From NCBI RefSeq assembly GCF_963674565.1, contig NZ_OY771430.1, forward strand, positions 3,844,001 to 3,908,000: a DNA stretch of 64,000 nt, given 5' to 3'. Of the stretch, positions 60,455-64,000 are shown piece by piece. Within the stretch, counting starts at the first letter, position 1. Each line of letters opens with the position of its first letter. This DNA comes from an uncultured Carboxylicivirga sp. Lineage in GTDB: Bacteria > Bacteroidota > Bacteroidia > Bacteroidales > Marinilabiliaceae. Both the position numbers and the translations under genes were made by a program. The notes below the pieces were generated by a model that was given only the letters and a program-made list of their open reading frames with translations, searched no databases and was not told the DNA's origin.

Positions 60455-61279
60455 ATGCAGTACGATCCAATAAAACGCTCTTTAGGAAAAGTATTCAATC
60501 AGACTCCTGCTCTCCGAATTCTGTTTTATCGACTTCTTGACCTGTTATTGCTTCGATCGTGGTACATCCGTCGGGAATTAAAAAAGAAAGCTTCACAATC
60601 AAATGATGATTTAACCGTATTAGATGCCGGAAGTGGCTTTGGGCAGTACGATTATTTTATGTCATCACTGGGTAAGCAATGGAAAATTACCGGAGTAGAT
60701 GTTAAAGAAGAGCAGATTTCTGACTGTAATCAATTCTTTAATAAGATTGGCAGAGGCAACAGAGTTCAATTCGAGATTGGAGATCTTACAAAATATGTGA
60801 AGCCCGACACTTTTGATCTAATCCTTTCGGTTGATGTAATGGAACACATTCTTGAAGACGAACTGGTATTTGAGAACTTTCATCAATCAATGAAAAAAGG
60901 CGGAACCCTGCTTATTTCAACTCCTTCTGACCAAGGCGGATCTGACACACATCATCATCATGAAGAGGATGGCATTCATGGATTTATCGATGAACACGTG
61001 CGTGATGGTTACAATGCCAATGATATCAGACAAAAGTTGGAAAGAGCCGGTTTTTCAAATATAGAAACTCATTATACATACGGGAAACCAGGCAGTTTAT
61101 CTTGGAAATTATCCATGAAATTTCCAATTCTGATGCTCAATGCCAGTAAGTTATTTTTTATCATTTTACCATTTTATTATATACTTACATATCCAATTGC
61201 TTTTATTCTGAATATTGCAGACACTGCATCAGAACAAAAAACAGGTACCGGATTAATGGTGGTTGCCCATAAAAAATAA
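60455..61279 (+). CDS. SAM-dependent methyltransferase, class I
   Basis: This 274-residue protein has the SAM-binding loop VLDAGSGFGQYDYFM near 55-69, the acidic strand ITGVDVKEEQI and motif FDLILSVDVMEHILEDE near 125-141. A histidine-rich loop (DTHHHHEEDGIHGF) follows, and a hydrophobic C-terminal segment (FFIILPFYYILTYPIAFIL) may bring it to the membrane. The membrane end and the loop suggest a lipid or small-molecule substrate, but none can be named. It lies between rbfA and the lipoprotein-permease-like gene. Confidence 0.85.
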   Translation: MQYDPIKRSLGKVFNQTPALRILFYRLLDLLLLRSWYIRRELKKKASQSNDDLTVLDAGSGFGQYDYFMSSLGKQWKITGVDVKEEQISDCNQFFNKIGRGNRVQFEIGDLTKYVKPDTFDLILSVDVMEHILEDELVFENFHQSMKKGGTLLISTPSDQGGSDTHHHHEEDGIHGFIDEHVRDGYNANDIRQKLERAGFSNIETHYTYGKPGSLSWKLSMKFPILMLNASKLFFIILPFYYILTYPIAFILNIADTASEQKTGTGLMVVAHKK

Positions 61280-61282
61280 TGA

Positions 61283-62521
61283 ATGAATATTGCCTATAAC
61301 ATAGCCCGCCGATATTTATTTGCTAAGAAATCACAAAATGTCATTAATATCATTTCTTTGATATCGATGGTTGGAGTTCTTACTGCAAGTATGGCTTTAT
61401 TGGTAGTGTTATCGGTATTTAATGGCTTGCACGATTTTGTGGGTAATCTTTATGGCAACTTTGATCCGGACTTAAAGGTGGTACCTGTTGAAGGTAAAGT
61501 CTTATCACTGGATTCAATCGATCTGGATGCCATAAAACAAATTGAGGGAGTTGAGTTTATCTCTCAGACTATCGAAAATCAAGCCTTATTAAAATTTGAT
61601 AAACGAAGGGCTCCTGCTGTAGTAATTGGCGTTGACAGTATTTTTAATAAAATCAGTCGCATTGACTCCATTATTGTTGATGGCGAATTCAAACTACAGC
61701 ATAATCAAAACAATCTGGGTGTTATAGGTGGAATTCTTGCTGATCAATTGGCCTTGCGATTAAATTTTGTCACTCCTTTGGTGATTTATGTTCCTAAACG
61801 AACGGGCAATGTAAACATGATGGCGCCACAGAACGCGTTTCTGCAGGAATACATTAATCCGAGTGGAATCTTCATGGTTCAGCAGGTAGAATACGACAGC
61901 CAGTATTTAATTATTGGAATTGATCAGGCCCGCCGCTTGTTTGAGTATAATTCTGATATTGTTTCTGCCTTGTACATTAAGGTAAAAGATCCTGACAAGT
62001 CAAATCTGGTTAAACAACAGATTGAAAAGATCTCAGGAAACCATTTGAAGGCTCTCAACCGCGAAGAGCAACACCAGTCATTTTACAAAGTTATGAAGGT
62101 TGAAAAGCTGATGGCTTACCTGATATTATCATTCATACTTGCCATAGCTGCGTTTAATGTAATTGGTACCATGTCGATGCTGATTTTTGAAAAGAAAGAG
62201 AGCATATTCACCTTAAAAAGCATGGGTGGCGACAGAAAACTTATCACCCGCATCTTCCTTACTGAAGGATTACTTATTTCCCTTTTAGGTGTAATTATCG
62301 GACTTCTGCTGGGAATTGTACTTGTACTTGCACAACAATATTTTGGGATAATAAAGTTTTCCGGTTCGGGTTCATTTTTAGTTGATGCATACCCTGTTCA
62401 ACTTGTTTGGAGTGATGTACTACTGGTGCTTGTAACGGTTTGCATAATAGCCTACCTGGCGGCATGGTATCCGGTAAAAGTAATCGTTAAAAGGTATTAC
62501 TCCGAAACAGGAATGCCTTAA
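61283..62521 (+). CDS. FtsX/LolC-family ABC transporter permease
   Basis: This 412-residue inner-membrane protein has one N-terminal helix (NIISLISMVGVLTASMALLVVLSVF), a periplasmic MacB_PCD-like domain (about 50-265) and three C-terminal helices (LMAYLILSFILAIAAFNVIG; LISLLGVIIGLLLGIVLVLA; DVLLVLVTVCIIAYLAAW). This is the LolC/LolE layout for lipoprotein release. No ATPase or second permease gene is adjacent, so its partner is encoded elsewhere. Its stop overlaps that of dusB in TTAA. Confidence 0.85.
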   Translation: MNIAYNIARRYLFAKKSQNVINIISLISMVGVLTASMALLVVLSVFNGLHDFVGNLYGNFDPDLKVVPVEGKVLSLDSIDLDAIKQIEGVEFISQTIENQALLKFDKRRAPAVVIGVDSIFNKISRIDSIIVDGEFKLQHNQNNLGVIGGILADQLALRLNFVTPLVIYVPKRTGNVNMMAPQNAFLQEYINPSGIFMVQQVEYDSQYLIIGIDQARRLFEYNSDIVSALYIKVKDPDKSNLVKQQIEKISGNHLKALNREEQHQSFYKVMKVEKLMAYLILSFILAIAAFNVIGTMSMLIFEKKESIFTLKSMGGDRKLITRIFLTEGLLISLLGVIIGLLLGIVLVLAQQYFGIIKFSGSGSFLVDAYPVQLVWSDVLLVLVTVCIIAYLAAWYPVKVIVKRYYSETGMP

Positions 62522-63495
62522 TTTGAATAACGATCCGCTATTTGATCTAAAGTATCTAATACTCCCTGAATGCTTTTTTCAGTTAAGAGTTTAATTCTTA
62601 ATTCACGAATATCTGGTAATTCGGTAAAAACTTTTGCCAGATGACGTCGGGCATGCAATATACCAGCCTTCTCATCTATATAATCAACTGATCGTCCAAC
62701 CAAATCCTTTAGAATTTCAACCTCTTGCCGAATTGTCATTGGAGGTAACAATTCTCCGGTCTTCATATAATGCTTTATTTCTTTAAAAATCCATGGCCTT
62801 CCAATAGATGGTCGTCCAACCATTAAGGCATCCACGCCATAACGGTCAATTAGCATTCGTGCCTTTTCCGGACCCGTAATATCACCGTTGCCAATAATAG
62901 GGATATTCATTCGTGGGTTGTTTTTAACCTTACCTATCAGGGTCCAGTCAGCCTTACCTGAATACATTTGTTCACGTGTTCTTCCATGAATGGTAAGAGC
63001 CGCTATACCCAAATCCTGTAACTGCTCAGCCAGAGTCTCAATCACCAGACTATTCTCATCCCAACCTAATCGTGTTTTCACAGTAACCGGCACTTTAACA
63101 GCTTCAACAATTGTTTTAGTAATCTCAAGTAATGTTGGAATATCACGTAACAAACCAGAACCGCTTCCTTTGGTTGCAATTTTTTTTACCGGACAACCAA
63201 AATTTAAATCTATAACTTCAGGATGTGCCTCTTGAGCCAATATTGCAGCTTCTTTCATAAGGTCTACGTCACCACCATATAACTGTATTCCTACCGGTCG
63301 CTCATTTTCACTAATTTCCAATTTACGAACCGTTCTATTTACGCTACGAACCAGTGCCCGGGCTGAAACAAACTCGGTGAACATCATATCCGCTCCCATA
63401 TCCTTACACAATGATCTGAAAGAGGGATCAGTTACACTCTCCATGGGTGCTAACAGCAGAGGATGTTCTCCTAAATCAAGACTTCCAATTTTCAC
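62518..63495 (-). CDS. dusB: tRNA-dihydrouridine synthase B
   Basis: This 325-residue FMN enzyme reduces uridine in the tRNA D loop. Signatures are LLLAPMESVTDPSFR, the catalytic Cys101 in LNFGCPVKKIATKGSGSGLL, VTVKTRLGW, LTIHGRTREQMYSGKADW, IIGNGDI and VGRPSIGRPWIF. The frame can be read from a TTG at 63504, but the GTG at 63495 gives the usual family start (MKIGSLDLGEHPLLLAPM) with GGA just before it. A -7 element lies 18-25 bases upstream of that GTG. It is convergent with the permease gene. Confidence 0.93.
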   Translation of the reverse strand: MKIGSLDLGEHPLLLAPMESVTDPSFRSLCKDMGADMMFTEFVSARALVRSVNRTVRKLEISENERPVGIQLYGGDVDLMKEAAILAQEAHPEVIDLNFGCPVKKIATKGSGSGLLRDIPTLLEITKTIVEAVKVPVTVKTRLGWDENSLVIETLAEQLQDLGIAALTIHGRTREQMYSGKADWTLIGKVKNNPRMNIPIIGNGDITGPEKARMLIDRYGVDALMVGRPSIGRPWIFKEIKHYMKTGELLPPMTIRQEVEILKDLVGRSVDYIDEKAGILHARRHLAKVFTELPDIRELRIKLLTEKSIQGVLDTLDQIADRYSN

Positions 63496-63512
63496 TCCAC
63501 ACAAATTTTGGG

Positions 63513-63520
63513 CAAATATA
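63513..63520 (-). promoter_or_regulatory. Candidate -7 element of dusB
   Basis: The minus strand reads TATATTTG, a full match to TAnnTTTG, placing transcription start about a dozen bases before the GTG at 63495. Confidence 0.45.
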
Positions 63521-63631
63521 CAATAATCTCACAAGGGTAAATCCCTGTTAATTACTCGCATAAAAATGTGAATAACTTATTTTTTTTTAACTTTCCTTCA
63601 GTTAGTTTTTTAATTACCTTGTTTACCTGAT

Positions 63632-64000
63632 ATGCAGTGTGTAAAAATAACCATCGCCCTCTCATTTTTCATTTTTGTGCTATACTCTTGTTCGATAGAT
63701 AACCTGAACGAAGAGGCTGCCATAAATGAAACAATTGTTGCTGCTCCGGATTCTATGGTTGTTGCACAACTCATTCAAAAATCAGTTGAGACATACAACT
63801 CAAAACAAAATAGTGATGACGCTTACGACAGTTTCTTAAAAGAAGCTGAAGAACTTGCTATCAACAATCACCTTAAATATCAACTGTTTGACATTTACAA
63901 TCTGGTTGGGAAACGCCTGAGAAACAAATCGTATTATGCCAAGGCAATGAGTTTCCATCAAAATGCACTTGAAGTTGCAGAAGAACTGGAAGATCCCTCT
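63632..64000 (+). CDS. TPR-type lipoprotein, N-terminal part (3' end outside window)
   Basis: The frame is open from the ATG at 63632 to the window edge (123 codons). A lipobox is at VLYSC (Cys20). The rest is helical with tetratricopeptide spacing (DAYDSFLKEAEELAINNHLKYQLFDIYNLVG, YYAKAMSFHQNALEVAEELED). Bacteroidota proteins that begin this way often go on to a transmembrane helix and a LuxR-type or histidine-kinase domain, so this may be a regulator. The C-terminal part is needed to tell. Confidence 0.7.
   Translation, partial: MQCVKITIALSFFIFVLYSCSIDNLNEEAAINETIVAAPDSMVVAQLIQKSVETYNSKQNSDDAYDSFLKEAEELAINNHLKYQLFDIYNLVGKRLRNKSYYAKAMSFHQNALEVAEELEDPS

Overview
The window is AT-rich DNA from a Bacteroidota chromosome. 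Four lines of evidence support this: SusC/SusD-type outer-membrane pairs, type IX secretion (T9SS) C-terminal sorting domains, promoters that fit the Bacteroidota -7 element TAnnTTTG, and housekeeping genes (rbfA, an FtsX-like permease, dusB) of that phylum. The mix of polysaccharide-degradation genes, c-type haem lipoproteins and nitrogenase-associated small proteins would suit a marine or sedimentary, facultatively anaerobic member such as the Marinilabiliales. That placement is inference.

Positions 1-6537 are the right end of an integrated element. It carries a leftmost operon of two unknown genes plus a SIR2-like NADase (candidate anti-phage module), then a leftward block of replication-initiator-like protein, excisionase-like HTH protein, two small unknowns and a tyrosine recombinase. 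The element ends in the 3' half of a tRNA-Ala(GGC) gene (attR). The tRNA terminator and ordinary chromosome follow.

Positions 6.7-12.1 kb hold a BspA-like leucine-rich-repeat secreted protein and a Reg_prop/Y_Y_Y sensor histidine kinase. Positions 12.2-21.1 kb are a compact leftward operon of surface proteins: a beta-propeller, two outer-membrane barrels, two duplicated IPT/TIG lipoproteins and one IPT-Kelch lipoprotein gene split by a frameshift at a canonical slippery heptamer. Positions 21.2-24.8 kb pair a membrane-bound AraC-type regulator with a TonB-dependent receptor, whose upstream region has three direct repeats spaced exactly 20 bp apart. Positions 24.9-33.3 kb hold two large T9SS-secreted proteins, one with a 318-residue internal duplication, an OmpA-like protein and a small membrane protein.

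Positions 33.4-45.0 kb form a polysaccharide-utilisation locus: a leftward operon of two GH43 enzymes and a GH2 beta-galactosidase, divergent from SusC, SusD and a third surface lipoprotein. Positions 45.0-53.9 kb form a seven-gene rightward operon that is the most unusual in the window. It has a DUF4369 lipoprotein, then two tandem copies of a gene pair (polytopic membrane protein plus a CxxCH haem-site/beta-propeller lipoprotein), then a chorismatase-like enzyme and a nitroreductase. A leftward trio of small proteins follows, including a NifX-like and a nitrogenase-associated ArsC-like protein.

The remainder (55-64 kb) has a second frameshifted T9SS gene, a TPR/PD40 protein resembling gliding/T9SS accessory proteins, a Spy-like periplasmic protein, and rbfA, a methyltransferase, an FtsX/LolC-type permease and dusB. 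It ends in a TPR lipoprotein cut by the window edge. No complete rRNA or tRNA gene, CRISPR array or transposase was seen.
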